This document shows positions 26,653 to 39,320 of a stretch of 64,000 bases of DNA, one piece after another. A program made the position numbers and the translations under genes. The notes below the pieces were generated by a model. It was not told where the DNA came from and did no database searches. It saw only the letters and a program-made list of their open reading frames with translations. The stretch's first letter is position 1. Every line of letters begins with the position of its first letter. The stretch is from Calliopsis andreniformis (lineage: Eukaryota > Arthropoda > Insecta > Hymenoptera > Andrenidae). Location: positions 682,001-746,000 of the forward strand of contig NW_027480599.1 in assembly GCF_051401765.1 (NCBI RefSeq). Direction: 5' to 3'.

Positions 26653-27230
26653 AATCTTCAATCATCAATATGCAATCTTCAATCCTCAATCCTCATTCTT
26701 CAATCCTCAATACCCAATCCTCAATCTTCAGTCCTCAATCCTCAACTCTCAATCCTCAATCCTCAATCCTCAGACCTCACACATCAATACTCAACCCTCA
26801 GTCCTCGTCCTCAATCCACAACCGTCAATCCTCAATCCTCAATCATCAATCATCAATATTCAAACTTCAGTACTCAGTACTCAATCCTCAATCCTCAATC
26901 CTCAATCCTCAATGTTCAATCCGCAATACCCAATCCTCAATCTTCAATCCTCAATCCTCAATCCTCAATCCTCAATCCTCAATACTCAATCCTCAATTCT
27001 CAGTCCTCAAACCTCAATCCTGAATCCACAATCCTGAATCCTCAATCTTCAGACCTCAGTCCTCAACAATCATTCGTCAGTTCTCAATCCTCAATAGAAT
27101 ATCGTCAATTCACACTTTTCCATACTCAATACTCAGCCTGCAATCTTAAAATCTCTAACCACAAACTTCAATTCCCGTCACTCAACCCTCAATACTCAGT
27201 CCCCCATCCTCAACCTTCAATCCTCAATCC
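26653..27230. repeat. Second copy of the 21,380-21,960 block, with B island 6
   Basis: This is the partner at 5,273 bp. The B island is at 27,050-27,205; it has CAGCCTGC and CTAACCAC where the 21.8 kb copy has CAGTCTGC and CTATCCAC. Confidence 0.8.
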
Positions 27231-27949
27231 TCAATCCTCAATTCTCAATCCTCAATCCTCAGTCCTCAGACCTCAAACGACAATCCTCAATAATCGATTA
27301 CCAATCCTAGATCCTCAATCCTCAACCCTCAATCCTCATTCTTCAATCCTCAATACCCAATCCTCAATCTCCAATCCTCAATCATCAGTCCTCAATTCTC
27401 AATCCTCAATCCACAGTCCTCAGTCGTCAAACCTCGGTCCCCGACCCTCAGCCCTCATCCTCAATCCTCAGTCCTCAATCCTCAATCCTCAAACCTCAAT
27501 CCTCTACCGTCAGTCCGCGTCCTCAATCCTCAAACCTCAATCCTCAGTCCTCAATATTCAATCATCAATACTCAATCTTCAATCCTCAATCCTCAATCCT
27601 AAATCCTCAATCCTCAATCCTCAATCCTCATTCTTCAATCCTCAATACCCAATCCTCAATCTTCAATCTTCAATCCTCAATCCTCAATCCTCAATCCTCA
27701 GTCCTCAAACATCAATGCTGAATCCTCAATCCTGAATCCTCAATCTTCAGCCCTCAGTCCTCAACAATCAGTTGTCAATCCTCAATCCTCAATCTTCAAT
27801 CCTCAATTCTCAATCTTCAATCCTCGATCCTCAATCATCAATCCTCAATCCTCAATCCTCAGGCATCAATACTCAATCTCCAATGCTCAATCCTCAATCC
27901 TCAATCCTCAATTCTCAATCCTCAATCCTCAATCCTCAATCTTCAATCC

Positions 27950-28360
27950 TCAATCCTCAAACCTCAATCCTCAACCGTCAGTCCTCGTCCTCAATCCTCA
28001 AACCTCAATCCTCAATCCTCAATGTTCAATCATCAATACTCAATCTTCTATCCTCAATGATCTATCCTCAATCCTCAATCCTCAATCCTCAATATTCAAG
28101 ACACAACCCTCAGCCATCAATTCTCAATACTCAACCATCAATCGTCAATTCTCAATACTCAATAGAATATTCTGAATACTCATGGTTCAATACTCAATCC
28201 ACAATATTCAATAATCAAATCTCAATCCTCAACCTTCAATCCTCACTACTCAATTTCAATCCTCAATCCTCAGTTCTCAATCCCCAATACTCAATCCTCA
28301 ATCGTCAATCCTCAATCCCCAATCCTCAATCTTCAACCCTCAACCTCAGTCCTCAATCCT
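27950..28360. repeat. Cassette copy 4
   Basis: CAAGACACAACCC is at 28,097 and GAATATTCTG at 28,165. Differences from copy 2 include CTCAATGATCTATCC for TGCTCTATCC, and CTCACTACTC near 28,245. The cassette is 1,702 bp from copy 3. Confidence 0.82.
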
Positions 28361-29639
28361 CAATCCTCAATCCTCAATCCTCAATCTTCAATCATCAATA
28401 TTCAATCTTCAATCCTCAATCCTCATTCTTCAATCCTCAATACCCAATCCTCAATCTTCAGTCCTCAATCCTCAACTCTCAATCCTCAATCCTCCATCCT
28501 CAGACCTCACACATCAATACTCAACCCTCAGTCCTCGTCCTCTATCCACAACCGTCAATCCTCAATCCTCAATCATCAATCATCAATATTCAACCTTCAG
28601 TCCTCAATACTCAATCCTCAATCCTCAATCCTCAACACTCAATCCTCATTCCTCAAACCTCAATCCTCAACCCTCAGTCCTCATTCTCAATTCTCAATTC
28701 TCAATTCTCAATCCTCAATCCTCAATCCTCAATCCTCAATTCTCAATCCTCAATCCTCAATCCTCAGACCTCAAACATCAATATTCGACCCTCAGTCCTC
28801 GTCCTCTATCCACAACAATCAATCCTCAATCCTCAATCTTCAATCATCAACATTCAATCTTCAATCCTCATTCCTAAATCCTCAATCCTCAATCCTCAAT
28901 CCTCAATCCTCAATCCTCAATCCTCAATCCTCAATCCTCAATCTTCAATCCTCAATACTCAATCTTCAATCCCCAATCCTCAATTCTCAATCCTCAATCC
29001 TCAATGTTCAATCCTCAATACCCAATCTTCAATCCTCAATCCTCAATCCTCAATCCTCAATCCTCATTCTTCAATCCTCAATACCCAATCCTCAATCTTC
29101 AATCCTCAATCCTCAACTCTCAATCCTCAATCCTCTATCCTCAGACCTCACACATCAATACTCAACCGCCAGCCCTCGTCCTCAATCTACAACACTCAAT
29201 CCTCAATCCTCAATAATCAATCATCAATATTCAATCTTCAGTCCTCAATCCTCAATCCTCAATCCTCAATCCTCAATCCTCAATGTTCAATCCAAAATAC
29301 CCAATCCCCAATCTTCAATCCTCAATCCTCAATCCTCAATCCTCAACCCTCAATACTCAATCCTCAATTCTCAGTCCTGAAACCTCAATCCTGAATCCAC
29401 AATCCTCAATCTTCAATCCTCAATGCTCAATCCTCAATCCTCAATCCTCAATTCTCAATACTCAGTCCTCAATTCTCCGTCCTCAAACCTCAATCCTGAA
29501 TCCACAATCCTGAATCCTCAATCTTCAGACCACAGTCCTCAACAATCAGTCGTCAATTCTCAGTCCTCAACCCTCAATCCTCATTCCTCAAACCTCAATC
29601 CTCAACCCTCAGTCCTCATCCTCAATTCTCAATTCTCAA

Positions 29640-30740
29640 TCCTCAATTCTCAATACTCAATATTCAATCCTCAATAATCAACCTCCAATCCTAGATCCTC
29701 AATCCCCAATCTTCAATCCTTAATCCTCAATCTTCAATCCTTAATTCTCAATCGTCAATATTCAATCCTCAATACTCAATCTTCAATCCTCAATCCTCAG
29801 TCCTCAATCCTCAATCCTTAATCCTCAACCGTCAATCTTCAATCCTCAATACTCAATCTTCAATCCTCAGTCCTCAATCCTCAATCCTCAATCCTCATTC
29901 TTCAATACTCAATACCCAACACTCAATCTTCAATCCTCAATCCTCAATCCTCAATTCTCAATCCTCAATCCTCAGTCCTCTGTCCTCAAACCTCAATCCT
30001 CAACCCTCAGCCCTCATCCTCCATCCTCAATCCTCAATCATCAATCCTCAATCTTATATCCTCAATATTCAATCTTCAATCCTCAATCCTCAATCCTCAA
30101 TCCTCAATCCTCAATCCTCAGTGATCAATACTCAATCTTCAATACTCAATCCTCAATCCTCAATCCTCAATCCTCAATCCTCAATCCTCAATCCTCAATC
30201 CTCAATCCTCAATCCTCAATCCCCATTTCCCAAACCTCAATCCTCAACCCTCAGATCTCATCCTCAATTCTCAATTCTCAATCCTCAATCATCAATCCTC
30301 AATCTTCAATCCTCAATCCTCAATCCTCAATCCTCAATCCTGAGTACTCAATCCTCAATCCTCAACCTTCAATCCTCAATACTCAATCTTCAATCCCCAA
30401 TCCTCAATCCTCAATCCTCAATCCTCAATCTTCAATCCTGAATCCTCAATCATCAATCTTCAATCCTCAATACTCAATCTGCAATCCTCAATCCTCAAAC
30501 CTCAATCCTCAATCCTCATTCTTCAATCCTCAATACCCAATCCTCAATCTTGAATCCTCAATCCTCAATCCTCAATCCTCAATTCTCAATCCTCAATCTT
30601 CAATCCTCAATCCTCAATCCTCAATACTCAATCCTCAATCTTCAATCCTCAATTCTCAACACTCAATAGAATATTCTGAATACTCCCGTTTCAATGCTCA
30701 GACCACAATATTCAATAATCAAATCCCAATCCTCAATCTT
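29640..30740. repeat. 1.83-kb-spaced block, copy 1
   Basis: This block matches 31,480-32,570. ACCTCCAATCCTAG is at 29,681 against 31,516 and ATCTTATATCC at 30,051 against 31,886 (both 1,835 bp apart); GAATATTCTG is at 30,669 against 32,498 (1,829 bp). The island at 30,669 reads CTCCCGTTTCAATGC, a variant shared with 49,174. Confidence 0.8.
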
Positions 30741-30809
30741 CAATCCTCAATCTTCAATCCTCAATCCTCAATCGTCAATCCTCAATCCTCAATCCTCAAT
30801 CCTAAATCC

Positions 30810-31220
30810 ACAATCCTCAATCCTCAAACCTCAATCCTCAACCGTCAGTCCTCGTCCTCAATCCTCAAACCTCAATCCTCAATCCTCAATATTCAGTCAT
30901 CAATACTCAATCTTCAATCCTCAATGCTCTATCCTCAATCCTCAATCCTCAATCCTCAATATTCAAGACACAACCCTCAGCCATCAATCCTCAATACTCA
31001 ACCATCAATCCTCAATTCTCAATACTCAATAGAATATTCTGAATACACATGGTTCAATACTCAATCCACAATACTCAATAATCAAGTCTCAATCCTGAAT
31101 ATTCAATCGTCAATACTCAATTTCAATCCTCAATCCTCAATTCTCAATCCCCAATACTCAATCCTCAACCGTCAATCCTCAATCCCCAATCCTCAATCTT
31201 CAATCCTCAACCTCAATCCT
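30810..31220. repeat. Cassette copy 5
   Basis: CAAGACACAACCC is at 30,964 and GAATATTCTGAATACACATGG at 31,032. The ACACATGG variant is shared only with the copy at 39 kb. AATCAAGTCTC replaces AATCAAATCTC, a feature of the later copies. Confidence 0.83.
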
Positions 31221-31479
31221 CAATCCTCAATCCTCAATCCTCAATCTTCAATCCTCAAAACTCAATCTTCAATCCTCAATCCTCAATCCTCAATCCTCAA
31301 TCCTCAATCCTCAATCCTCAATCCCCAATCCTCTATCCTCAGGCAGCAATACTCAATCATCAATACTCAATCCTCAATCCTCAATCCTCAATCCTCAATC
31401 CTCAACACTCAATCCTCATTCCTCAAACCTCAGTCCTCAACCCTCAGTCCTCAACCTCAATTCTCAATTCTCAATCCTC

Positions 31480-32570
31480 AATTCTCAATACTCAATATTC
31501 AATCCTCAATAATCAACCTCCAATCCTAGATCCTCAATCCCCAATCTTCAATCCTTAATCCTCAATCTTCAATCCTTAATTCTCAATCGTCAATCTTCAA
31601 TCCTCAATACTCAATCTTCAATCCTCAATCCACAGTCCTCAATCCTCAATCCTTAATCCTCAATCGTCAATCTTCAATCCTCAATACTCAATCTTCAATC
31701 CTCAATCCTCAATCCTCAATCCTCAATCCTCATTCTTCAATACTCAATACCCAACACTCAATCTTCAATCCTCAATCCTCAATCCTCAATTCTCAATCCT
31801 CAATCCTCAGTCCTCTGTCCTCAAACCTCAATCCTCGACCCTCAGCCCTCATCCTCCATCCTCAATCCTCAATCATCAATCCTCAATCTTATATCCTCAA
31901 TATTCAATCTTCAATCCTCAATCCTCAATCCTCAATCCTCAATCCTCAATCCTCAATCATCAATCTTCAATCCTCAATACTCAATCTGCAATCCTCAATC
32001 CTCAAACCTCAATCCTCAATCCTCATTCTTCAATCCTCAATACCCAATCCTCAATCTTCAATCCTCAATCCTCAATCCTCAATCCTCAATTCTCAATTCT
32101 CAATCCTCAATCATCAATCCTCAATCTTCAATCCTCACTCCTCAATCCTCAATCCTCAATCCTCAATCCTCAGTACTCAATCCTCAATCCTCAACCTTCA
32201 ATCCTCAATACTCAATCTTCAATCCTCAATCCTCAATCCTCAATCCTCAATCCTCAATCTTCAATCCTCAATCCTCAATCATCAATCTTCAATCCTCAAT
32301 ACTCAATCTGCAATCCTCAATCCTCAAACCTCAATCCTCAATCCTCATTCTTCAATCCTCAATACCCAATCCTCAATCTTCAATCCTCAATCCTCAATCC
32401 TCAATCCTCAATTCTCAATCCTCAATCTTCAATCCTCAATCCTCAATCCTCAATACTCAATCCTCAATCTTCAATCCTCAATTCTCAACACTCAATAGAA
32501 TATTCTGAATAATGCCGCTTCAATACTCAGACCACAATATTCAATAATCAAATCTCAATCCTCAATCTTC
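31480..32570. repeat. 1.83-kb-spaced block, copy 2
   Basis: The island at 32,498 reads GAATATTCTGAATAATGCCGC, more diverged than in copy 1. Inside the block a string with CAATCTGCAATCC and CTCATTCTTCAATCC occurs at about 31,960-32,090 and again at about 32,280-32,410, an internal duplication of about 320 bp not seen in copy 1. Confidence 0.75.
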
Positions 32571-33229
32571 AATCCTCAATACTCAATTTCAATCCTCAAT
32601 CCTCAATCCTCAATCCCCAATACTCAATCCTCAATCGTCAGTCCTCAATCCCCAATCCTCAATCTTCAATCCTCAACCTCAATCTTCAATCCTCAATCCT
32701 CAATCCTCAATCTTAAATCCTCAATCCTCAATCCTCAATCCTCATTCTTCAATCCTCCATACCCAATCCTCAATCTGCAATCCTCTATCCTCAATCCTCA
32801 ATTCTCAATCCTCAATCCTCAATCCTCAGACCTCAAACATCAATATTCAGCCCTCAGTCCTCGTCCTCTATCCACAACCTTCAATCCTCAATCCTCAATC
32901 CTCAATCCTCAATACTCAATCCTCAATCCTCAATCCTCAATCTTCAATCCTCAATACTCAACCTTCAATCCCCAATCCTCAATTCTCAATCCTCAAGCCT
33001 CAATGTTCAATCCTCAATACTCAATCTTCAATCCTCAGTCCTCAAACCTCAATCCTGAATCCACAACCCTCAATCTTCAATCCTCAATCATCAGTCCTCA
33101 ATTCTCAATCCTCAACTCTCAATCCTCAATCCTCAATCCTCAGACCTCACACATCAATACTCAACCCTCAGTCCTCGTCCTCAATCCACAACCCTCAATC
33201 CTCAATCCTCAATCATCAATCATCAATAT

Positions 33230-33660
33230 TCAATCTCCTGTCCTAGATCCTCAATCTCCAATACTCTATCCTTAATCTTCAATTTCAATCCTCTATCCCC
33301 AGTCCACATTCTTCAATGCCCAAAGCTCAATAATCTATCCTCAATCCTCAGTCCTCAATCGTCAATCATCAATCCACAATCTTCAGTACTCAATCCTCAA
33401 TCCTCAATCCTCAATCCTCAATCCTCAATCATCAATCCTCAATCTTCAATACTGAATCCTCAAACGTCAACCCTCAATCCTCCATCCTCAATTCTCAATC
33501 CTCAATCCTCTGTCCTCAGGCCTCAATCTTCAATACTCAATCCTCAATCCTCAATCCTCAATTATCAATCCTCATTCCTCATGCCTCAAACCTCCATCCT
33601 CAGCCCTCAGTCCTCATCCTCAATTCTCAATTCTCAATTCTCAAACCTCAATCCTCAATC
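33230..33660. repeat. Diverged module D, copy 1
   Basis: It contains CAATCTCCTGTCCTAGATCC at 33,231, CAATACTCTATCCTTAATC, CCCCAGTCCACATTC, ATGCCCAAAGCTC and AATAATCTATCC. These strings recur only at 34,732 onward (offset 1,501 bp). Confidence 0.75.
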
Positions 33661-33744
33661 TTCAATCCTCAATACTCAATTCACAACCCTCAAACATCAA
33701 TCCGCAAAACTCAATCATCAATCCTCAATACTCAATTCTCAATA

Positions 33745-33850
33745 GAATATCCTGAATTCTCAGTTTTCAATACTCAATCCTCAATCTTCAATGTTCAAGT
33801 CTCCATCTAACAAACATCAATTCTCATTACTCAACCCACAACACTCAATC
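33745..33850. repeat. Hybrid island: hairpin head plus B tail
   Basis: The head is GAATATCCTGAATTCTCAG followed by TTTTC, so the inverted repeat is cut to CTGA/TCAG. The tail is B-like: TTCAAGTCTCCATCTAAC, then CATCAATTCTCATTACTC. This links the two island families. Confidence 0.72.
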
Positions 33851-34074
33851 CTCAATCCTCAATCCTCAACCTTCAATCCCCAATCCTCAATCCTCAATCC
33901 TCAATCCTCAATCCTCAATCATCAATCCTCAATTTTCAACACTCAATCCTCAATCCTCAGTCCTCAATCCTCAATCCTCAATCATCAATCCTCAATCTTC
34001 AATACTCAATCCTCAATCCTCAATCCTCAATCCTCAATACTCAACCATCAATCCTCAATTCTCAATACTCAATA

Positions 34075-34098
34075 GAATATCCTGAATTCTCAGTATTC
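34075..34098. repeat. Hairpin island 2 (weakened)
   Basis: CCTGAATTCTCAG is followed by TATTC, so only CTGA/TCAG pairs. Preceded by the common ACTCAACCATCAATCC leader. Confidence 0.7.
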
Positions 34099-34489
34099 AA
34101 TACTCAAACCTCAATCCTCAACCCTCAGCCCTCATCCTCCACCCTCAATCCTCAATCCTCAAACCTCAACCTTCAATCCTCAATACTCAATCCTCGATCC
34201 TCAATCCTCAACTCTCAATCCTCAATCCTCAATACTCAGTCATGAATACTCAATCTTCAATACTCAATCCTCAATCCTCAATCCTCAATCCTCAATCCTC
34301 AATCCTCAATCCTCAATCCTCATTCCTCAAACCTCATTCCTCAACCATCAGTCCTCATCCTCAATTCTCAATTCTCAATCATCAATACTCAATCTTCAAT
34401 CCTCAATCCACAATCCTCAATCCTCAATATTCAACACACAACCCTCAACCATCAATCACCAATATTCAACCATCAATCCTCAATTCTCA

Positions 34490-34610
34490 ATACTCAATGG
34501 AATATCCTGAATTCTCATGGTTCAATGCTAAATCCCCAATCTCAATCTTCAAATCTCAATCCACATACATCAATTCTCATCACTCAACCCTCAACACTCA
34601 GTCCTCAATC
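34490..34610. repeat. Hybrid island: GAATATCCTGAATTCTCATGG head plus B tail
   Basis: The head at 34,500 combines the hairpin-type CCTGAATTCTCA with the ATGGTTC of the cassette type; CATGG abolishes the right arm. The tail reads CTTCAAATCTCAATCC, ACATACATC and TCATCACTC, as in B islands. Confidence 0.72.
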
Positions 34611-34731
34611 TTCAATCCTCAATACTTAATACTCAATCCTCAATCTTGAATCCTCCATACTCAATGTTCAATCCTCAATCATCAATCATCAATCCTCAAT
34701 CCTCAATCCTCACTCATCAATCATCAATAAT

Positions 34732-35000
34732 CAATCTCCTGTCCTAGATCCTCAATCTCCAATACTCTATCCTTAATCCTCAATTTCAATCCTCTATCCC
34801 CAGTCCACATTCTTCAATGCCCAAAGCTCAATAATCTATCCTCAATCCTCAGTCCTCAATCGTCAATCATCAATCCTCAATCTTCAATACTCAATCCTCA
34901 AACGTCAACACTCAATCCTCCATCCTCAATTCTCAATCCTCAATCCTCTGTCCTCAGGCCTCAATCTTCAATACTCAATCCTCAATCCTCAATCTTCAAT
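34732..35000. repeat. Diverged module D, copy 2
   Basis: This copy of 33,231-33,540 at a 1,501-bp offset includes ATGCCCAAAGCTC. It differs at CGTCAACACTC near 34,912 against CGTCAACCCTC in copy 1. Confidence 0.75.
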
Positions 35001-35176
35001 CCTCAATCCTCAATCCTCAATCCTCAATCCTCAATCCTCAATCATCAATCCTCAATCTGCAAAACTCAATCCTCAATCCTCAATCCTCAATCCTCAGTCC
35101 TCAATCATCAATCCTCAATCTTCAATCCTCAATCCTCAATCCTCAATCCTCAATACTCAATACTGAATACTCAATA

Positions 35177-35285
35177 GAATATCCTGAATTCTCAGGTTTC
35201 AATACTCAATCCTCAATCTTCAATCTTCATGTCTCCATCCACAAACATCAATTATCATCATTCAACCCTCAACACTCAGTCCTCA
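35177..35285. repeat. Hybrid island: hairpin head plus B tail, second
   Basis: GAATATCCTGAATTCTCAGG is followed by TTTCAATAC; CCTGA/TCAGG pairs, but the outer AT does not. The tail reads TTCATGTCTCCATCC, AAACATCAATTATC and ATCATTCAACCC. Confidence 0.72.
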
Positions 35286-35414
35286 ATCTTCAATCCTCAA
35301 TCCTCAATACTCAATCCTCAATCATCAATCCTCAATCTTCAAAACTCAATCCTCAATCCTCAATTCTCAATCCTCAATACTCAACCATCAATCCTCAATT
35401 CTCAATACTCAATA

Positions 35415-35438
35415 GAATATCGTGAATTCTCAGGATTC
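35415..35438. repeat. Hairpin island 3 (one mismatch)
   Basis: The left arm is ATCGTGA and the right arm TCAGGAT, giving one G-G mismatch in the 7-bp stem. Confidence 0.75.
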
Positions 35439-35569
35439 AATACTCAAACCCCAATCCTCAACCCTCAGCCCTCATTCTCCATCCTCAATACTCAATCCTC
35501 AATCCTCAACCTTCAATCCTCAATACTCAATCTTCAATCCTCAATCCCCAGTCATCAATCTTCAATCCT

Positions 35570-36020
35570 CAATGCTCAATCCTCAATCCTCAATCCTCAG
35601 TCCTCAATCCACAATCCTCAATCCTCAAAGCTCAATCCTCAACCGTCAGTCCTCGACCTCAATCCTCAAACCTCAATCCTCAATTCTCAATATTCAATCA
35701 TCAATACTCAATCTTCAATCCTCAGTGCTCTATCCTCAATCCTCAATCCTCAATCCTCAATATTCAAGACACAACCCTCAGCCACCAATCCTCAAGACTC
35801 AACCATCAATCCTCAATTCCCAATACTCAATAGAATATTCTGAATACTCATGGTTCAATACTCAATTCACAATATTCAATAATCAAACCTCAATCCTCAA
35901 TCTTCAGTCCTCAATACTCAACTTCAATCCTCAATCCTCAATTCTCAATCCCCAATACTCAATCCTCAATCGTCAATCCTCAATCCCCAATCCTCAATCT
36001 TCAATCCTCAAACTCAATCC
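35570..36020. repeat. Cassette copy 6
   Basis: CAAGACACAACCC is at 35,765, followed by CAGCCACCAATCC and CTCAAGACTC, which are private variants. GAATATTCTG is at 35,833. The right flank reads CCTCAAACTCAATCC where other copies have CCTCAACCTCAATCC. Confidence 0.83.
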
Positions 36021-36464
36021 TCAATCCTCAATCCTCAATCCTCAATATTCAATCCTCAATACTCAATCTTCTATCCTCAATCCTCAATCCTCAATCCTCA
36101 GTCCTCAATCCTCAATCCTCAATCCTCAATCCTCAATCCTCAATACTCAATCTGCAATCCTCAATCCTCAATCCTCAATCCTAAATCCTCATTCTTCAAT
36201 CCTCAATACCCAATCCTCAATCTTCAATCCCCAATCCTCAGTCCTCAATTCTCAATCCTCAATCCTCAATCCTCAGACCTCAAACATCAATATTCAACCC
36301 TCAGTCCTCGTCCTCTATCCACAACCTTCAATCCTCAATCCTCAATCTTCAATCATCAATATTCAATCTTCAATCCTCAATCCTCAATCCTCAATCCTCA
36401 ATCCTCAATCCTCAATCCTCATTCCTCAATCCTCAATCTTCAATCCTCAATACTCGATCTTCAA

Positions 36465-36900
36465 TCCCCAATCCTCATTTCTCAACCCTCAATCCTCAAC
36501 CCTTAGTCCTCATCCTCAATTCTCAATTCTCAATCCTCAATCCTCAATTCTCAATCTTCATCCTCAATAATCAATCTCCAATCCTAGATACTCAATCCTC
36601 AATCCTCAATCCTCAATCCCCAATCTTCAATCCTCAATATTCAATCTCCAATCCTAGATCCTCAATCCTCAATCCTCAATCCTCAATCCTCAATCCTCAT
36701 TCTTCAAACCTCAATACCCAATTCTCAATCTTCATCCTCAATAATCAATCTCCAATCCTAGATCCTCAATCCTCAATCCTCAATCCCAAATCTTCAATGC
36801 TCAATAATCAATCTCCAATCCTAGATCCTGAATCCTCAATCCTCAATCCTCAATCCTCATTCTTCAAACCCCAATACCCAATCCTCAATCTTCAATAATC
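36465..36900. repeat. CTAGATCC module copy 1
   Basis: The string CTCATTTCTCAACCC and AACCCTTAGTCC leads into TCCTCAATAATCAATCTCC at 36,561. Four CCAATCCTAG units follow over about 270 bp (near 36,580, 36,650, 36,750 and 36,820). The middle is marked by TCAAACCTCAATACCC and CCCAAATCTTCAATGC. Confidence 0.8.
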
Positions 36901-37199
36901 AATACTCAATCTTCAATCCTCAATCCTCAATCCTCAATCCTCAATCCTCAATCCTCAATCCTGAATCCTCAATCTTCAATCCACAATACTCAATCTGCAA
37001 TCCTCAATCCTCAATCCTCAGTGATCAATACTCAATCTTCAATCCCCAATCCTCAATCTTCAATCCTCAACCTCAATCCTCAATCCTCAATCCTCAATCC
37101 TCAACCGTCAGTCCTCGTCCTCAATCCTCAATCCTCATTCCTCAATACTCAATCCTCAATCATCAATCCTCAATCTTCAATACTAGATCCTCAACCCCA

Positions 37200-37530
37200 A
37201 TGCTCAATACTCAACCATCAACTCTCAATTCTCAATACTCAACAGAATATCCTGAATTCTCAGGACTCAATACTCAAACCTCAAACCTCAACCCTCAGCC
37301 CTCATCCTCCATCTTCAATCCTCTATCCTCAATCCTCAATCTTCAATCCTCAATACTCAATCTTCAATCCTCAATCATCAATCCTCAATGCTCATTCTTC
37401 AATCCTCAATACCCAATCCTCAATCTTCAATCCCCCATCCTCAATCCTCAATTCTCAATCCTCAATCCTCAATCCCCAGACCTCAAACATCAATACTCAA
37501 CCCTCAGCCCTCGTCCTCAATCCATAACCC
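37200..37530. repeat. Hairpin-associated module, copy 2, with hairpin island 4
   Basis: The hairpin island is at 37,245-37,268, with right arm CAGGACT so that one outer pair is lost; the leader is CAACAGAAT. The rest follows the order seen at 17,395 and 48,516. Confidence 0.75.
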
Positions 37531-37674
37531 TCAATCCTCAATCCTCAATTTCCAATCATCAATACTCAATGTTCAATCCGAAATACCCAATCCTCAATCT
37601 TCAATCCTCAATCCTCAATCCTCAATCCTCAACCCTCAATACTCAATCCTCAATTCTCAGTCCTGAAACCTCAA

Positions 37675-37831
37675 TCTTCAGCACTCAGTCCTCAACAATC
37701 AGTTGTCAATCCTCAATCCTTAACGGAATATCATCAATTTACAGATTTCAATGCTCAATACTCAATCTGCAATCTTCAAGTCTCTATTCTCAAACATCAA
37801 TTCTCATCACTCAACCCTCAACACTCAATCC
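37675..37831. repeat. B island 7
   Basis: GGAATATCATCAATTTACAG begins at 37,725. It shares the TTTACAG variant with the 50.6 and 55.4 kb copies and forms with them and 16.7 kb a B subtype that keeps CTATTCTCAAACATC. It lies 17,712 bp from the 55.4 kb copy. Confidence 0.8.
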
Positions 37832-38899
37832 GCAATCCTCAATCCTCAATCCTCAATCCTCAACCCTCAATCCTCATTCCTCAAACCTCAATCCTCAACC
37901 CTCAGTCCTCATCCTCAATTCTCAATTCTCAATCCTCAATCCTCAATCCTCAATCCTCAATTCTCAATCCTCAATCCTCAATCCTCAGACCTCAAACATC
38001 AATATTCAACCCTCAGTCCTCGTCCTCTATCCACAACAATCAATCCTGAATCCTCAATCTTCAATCATCAACATTCAATCTTCAATCCACAATCCTAAAT
38101 CCTCAATCCTCAATCCTCAATCCTCAATCCTCAATCCTCAATCCTCAATCTTCAATCCTCAATACTCAATCTTCAATCCCCAATCCTCAATTCTCAATCC
38201 TCAATCCTCAATGTTCAATCCTCAATACTCAATCTTCAATCCTCAATCCTCAATCCTCAATCCTCAATCTTCATTCTTCAATCCTCAATACCCAATCCTC
38301 AATCTTCAATCCTCAATCCTCAACTCTCAATACTCAATCCTCTATCCTCAGACCTCACACATCAATACTCAACCCTCAGCCCTCGTCCTCAATCCACAAC
38401 CCTCAATCCACAATCCTCAATAGTCAATCATCAATATTCAATCTTCAGTCCTCAATCCTCAATCCTCAATCCTCAATCCTCAATCCTCAACGTTCAATCC
38501 GAAATACCCAATCCTCAATCTTCAATCCTCAATCCTCAAACCTCAATCCTCAACCCTCAATACTCAATCCTCAATTCTCAGTCCTGAAACCTCAATCATG
38601 AATCCACAATCCTCAATCTTCAATCCTCAATCATCAGTCCTCAATTCTCATTCCTCAATCATCAGTCCTCATCCTCAATTCTCAATTCTCAATTCTCAAT
38701 CCTCTATCCTCAATCCTCAATCTTCAATCCTCAATAATCAATCCCCAATACTCAATCCTCAATCGCCAGTCCTCAATCCCCAATCCTCAATCTTCATTCC
38801 TCAACCTCAATCCTCAATCCTCAATCCTCAATCCTCAATCTTCAATCCTCAATCCTCAATCGTCAATCCTCAATCCTCAATCCTCAATCCTCAATCCAC

Positions 38900-39320
38900 A
38901 ATCCTCAATCCTCAAACCTCAATCCTCAACCGTCAGTCCTCGTCCTCAATCCTCAAACCTCAATCCTCAATCCTCAATATTCAGTCATCAATACTCAATC
39001 TTCAATCCTCAATGCTCTATCCTCAATCCTCAATCCTCAATCCTCAATATTCAAGACACAACCCTCAGCCATCAATCCTCAATACTCAACCATCAATCCT
39101 CAATTCTCAATACTCAATAGAATGTTCTGAATACACATGGTTCAATACTCAATCCACAATATTCAATAATCAAGTCTCAATCCTGAATATTCAATCGTCA
39201 ATACTCAATTTCAATCCTCAATCCTCAATTCTCAATCCCCAACACTCAATCCTCAATCGTCAATCCTCAATCCCCAATCCTCAATCTTCAATCCTCAACC
39301 TCAATCCTCAATCCTCAACC
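38900..39320. repeat. Cassette copy 7
   Basis: CAAGACACAACCC is at 39,052 and GAATGTTCTGAATACACATGG at 39,120. GAATGTT is shared with the copy at 41.1 kb and ACACATGG with that at 31.0 kb. Confidence 0.83.

Noticed and set aside
36561..36830. CTAG clusters as functional restriction or recombination sites
   Set aside because: CTAG arises from one or two base changes in CCTCAATCC, and its clustering is explained by module duplication; no other evidence of function.
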